Below the pieces are notes generated by a model. It was not told the origin of the DNA, did not search any database, and saw nothing but the letters and a program-made list of their open reading frames with translations. Of a stretch of 64,000 nt of DNA, positions 61,891-64,000 are shown in pieces (within the stretch, counting starts at the first letter, position 1; every line of letters starts with the position of its first letter). The stretch covers positions 310,001-374,000 of the forward strand of contig JAODTK010002876.1 of the NCBI GenBank assembly GCA_026419785.1. Reading direction: 5' to 3'. Source of the stretch: Sclerodactyla briareus (Eukaryota; Echinodermata; Holothuroidea; Dendrochirotida; Sclerodactylidae). The position numbers and the translations under genes are program-made.

Positions 61891-62154
61891 GAATGGTCTG
61901 GTGATACCACTGCCCAAGGCACCTCTTTTGCAACTCAATTTTATTGGAGAGAATGGACAATGACTGGTGCAGCATGACCATGGCATTACTGGTTGAATGG
62001 ATGGTATGTAGATGAATTCGTCATCATACGATACCGGTCATAGAGGCATGATATGAATAATTGTTGGAATTTGTTTTATTGTTTTTTGCTTCTAAGCCAC
62101 ATCCAGACTCCAGAGAGCAAAATTTTCTTGGACACCTTCCCAGAAAAATCCTGG

Positions 62155-62446
62155 GTAAATGTAGCTCAGACAAGTTACCGTTAGTGCCGTTTCCGACCAT
62201 TTGGAGGGATTGTGAAGCCACACATTTTCTTGTACGCCATTGGCGCCGACTCGTCTCCGATATTGGGGGGGGGACATGGCCATTTTCCAACCGCCTTCCC
62301 CCGTCCCCCCGGTTTCGGCGCCCATGTTGCGCGCCAACCGGTGGTGGCGCTTCGACTAGATAGTGCAAAGGTTATCCTGAACCCCATCTCTGTCAAATAT
62401 GTTGCGCCCCTCTAACCGAAATTCCTAGATCCGCCCCTGAACACTG
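62155..62446 (+). mobile_element. Family M-related element, copy E
   Basis: Contains GTAGCTCAGACAAGTTACCG..AGTGCCGTTTCCGACCATTTGGAGGG, a G9 run near 62265-62273, GCGCGCCAACCGGTGGTGGCGCTTCGACTAGATAG near 62330-62362, and an end AATTCCTAGATCCGCCCCTGAA. This end differs from copies A and C (GACGCCCAT) and matches copy F, so E and F look like a subfamily. Confidence 0.65.
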
Positions 62447-62774
62447 TCCGTCACCTATGTTCAGATAGCTTCCGTATCGTATACCGCAGACAAGCCGATC
62501 GAGATCGAAAAAGCTAGATCAGCCTTAACTAGTTTGATATTCTAGTTATCGCTCTACGATAAGTATGTCTATAAGAAACTATTCCCAATACGAAACCGCG
62601 ATTCCTGTATATGTCACTTGCCATGTTTTCATTCTAACTGGTGTCTCCACTGGCCGGTTTATATACATGTTTACCTCATAGGTGCCTACTTAACCACTTG
62701 ATCGTGCAAACGGTCAACATTCGTTAATCAGAGTTGAATGTGTGTTTTATCCGAATTAGTCCCGGTTCTATCCA

Positions 62775-62967
62775 ATGCCCTTTCGCAGCTGGGAAAGACC
62801 TTTTTCGGTGATTTGAGAGGCCTCAATTTTTCAAAATTCTCTGACACGCTCCGCACCAACCGCTGGTGGCGCTCCGCTTAGATAGTCACAGAATAATTGG
62901 CCAAAAAATTTGGCGCCCCCCTGATCGACCCCCCCCCCCTTCAGTGTTTGGCTAGATCCGCCCTTGA
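62775..62967 (+). mobile_element. Family M-related element, copy F
   Basis: Contains GGTGATTTGAGAGG, CTCCGCACCAACCGCTGGTGGCGCTCCGCTTAGATAG near 62849-62885, a C9 run near 62930-62938, and the end TTTGGCTAGATCCGCCCTTGAA shared with copy E. Confidence 0.65.
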
Positions 62968-64000
62968 ATGGAGTGGAGTCGTCCACAAAGGAAACAAGAG
63001 GGCAATCCCCGGAGTTGCATTATTTCATCGACATCACTGAAAATTCAGTCATTCCAATCTCCAAATATGTTGCAAATATCGTTAGGCTGCATAACGGAAA
63101 AACGAAAAAAAACCCCAACTCAATCATCCTTGAGTCCTTACCGGTATCACCCCCTCGCCATTGATGGGCTGAGAGAGGAACTTGCACCCGATACCAGGAT
63201 CGTGTCTCAGCAAGAAGCAGGTGAATGATATTTGAAATCAGAGGGGTTTCAAAATATCACTATTTACTCATTCACAATAGCAAAATAGCACCCACTGACA
63301 TCACTAGGTGAAAACAAGAGCTAATCCCCAGGTACAAAGTCGATGGGGCAGTCTTCTTGACATCGCGTATCAAGCTTTTCTTTCAATTAGTTATACCTGA
63401 CTGCTTAGACTGCAAAAGTTTAGGATGAGTCCTTCAGTGTGTAACGCCTACATCAGGCCACTGTGCGTACACGCACTCATGCAACAGCGAACCCATGCAT
63501 TGTTTGAGGGGGTCATCGTTGTCAGGTTGTTGTTGTACTGCTCACTTCGTGCAAAGTAAACGGGAGCATACTGAGGGATACGTATGGTATTCACTGTTCG
63601 ATGGGTTGAGGACGATTTGCGTTGCAGCAGGAGCACCAATCTCTGCAGAGAACTGAATGCTAAAATATTATAACATTTGGAGCATTACAGAGTACCACGT
63701 GATTCAGGTGCGCTACATTTTTTAAAGCCTTCCAGACTGTGCTATGAATTTTCATTTTCCCTCGAGGAATAACACTGAATGAGGCCCTACACCACCTTCA
63801 CACCCGATGTACATCCACCAGGTGTTCCCCTTCGACAACAAAAACAGACCCTATGTTTTCTCTTTTTTGCTAGATAGGGGGTTAAGCCTCCCTAGCTGGA
63901 TCAATTCTGCCCTTATCTGAAAGAACACGTTCATTCGTGCAAATTGTAGATATTTACATGAATCTGGCTAATTTTCATGTATTTTGGACAACAGATCTAA
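62968..64000. other. Unassigned DNA
   Basis: No exon or repeat family recognised to the window end. Confidence 0.4.

Noticed and set aside
1..64000. tRNA genes, rRNA genes, CRISPR arrays, bacterial operons or prophage
   Set aside because: No cloverleaf with paired A and B boxes other than the SINEs, no rRNA-like conserved blocks, no regularly spaced unique-spacer arrays, and no compact coding.

Overview
This 64 kb window looks like intron-rich, repeat-laden nuclear DNA from an animal. I see no operons, no compact coding and no bacterial-type genes. The only recognisable coding is single exons with AG/GT borders, separated by kilobases of interspersed repeats, microsatellites and long C/G homopolymers. 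The mix of tRNA-derived SINEs, a CR1/L2-type LINE remnant, TIR elements with tandem cores and long (TA)n/(TACA)n arrays fits a marine invertebrate. An echinoderm or other invertebrate deuterostome is my guess, from general resemblance only.

Genes. On the minus strand, about 22.3 to 14.8 kb, lie dispersed exons of an ACSF2-type mitochondrial acyl-CoA synthetase, in the expected order: N-terminal exon (22138-22329), core exon (20574-20756), a probable exon (about 18163-18280), the LPEL...FDD exon (15586-15667) and a GTTG P-loop exon (14837-14922). Two of these are cleanly open; the others carry frameshifts. On the plus strand one 139 bp exon (51774-51912) belongs to the ornithine decarboxylase/antizyme inhibitor family, but the usual catalytic cysteine of WGPTC is replaced. 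An anonymous exon candidate with good splice sites lies at 45185-45450. Other long ORFs are unsupported.

Repeats. Family T is a TIR element built from roughly 300 bp tandem units, each of two related half-units. It occurs at 3.3-4.6, 11.8-13.25, 27.0-27.8, 28.8-29.6, 47.5-49.0 and, as a facing inverted pair, 55.3-56.5 kb. Its units carry AGGTCA half-sites spaced as DR1 and DR4. Family M is a C/G-tract-bearing element of about 0.9-1 kb (1229-2226, 9640-10257, 46278-47175, plus pieces at 26.7, 61.6, 62.2 and 62.8 kb); two copies have GGGCGTC ends and flanking direct repeats of 7-9 bp. A tRNA-derived SINE is present twice (20.3 and 43.7 kb, both minus), a CR1/L2-like reverse transcriptase fragment once (30.3-30.8 kb, minus). 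Four long (TA)n arrays punctuate the window.

The remaining sequence holds nothing I can name. Frameshifts inside otherwise conserved exons, together with many 15-19 base homopolymers, mean that either uncorrected assembly indels or gene decay must be considered before any exon is called functional or dead.
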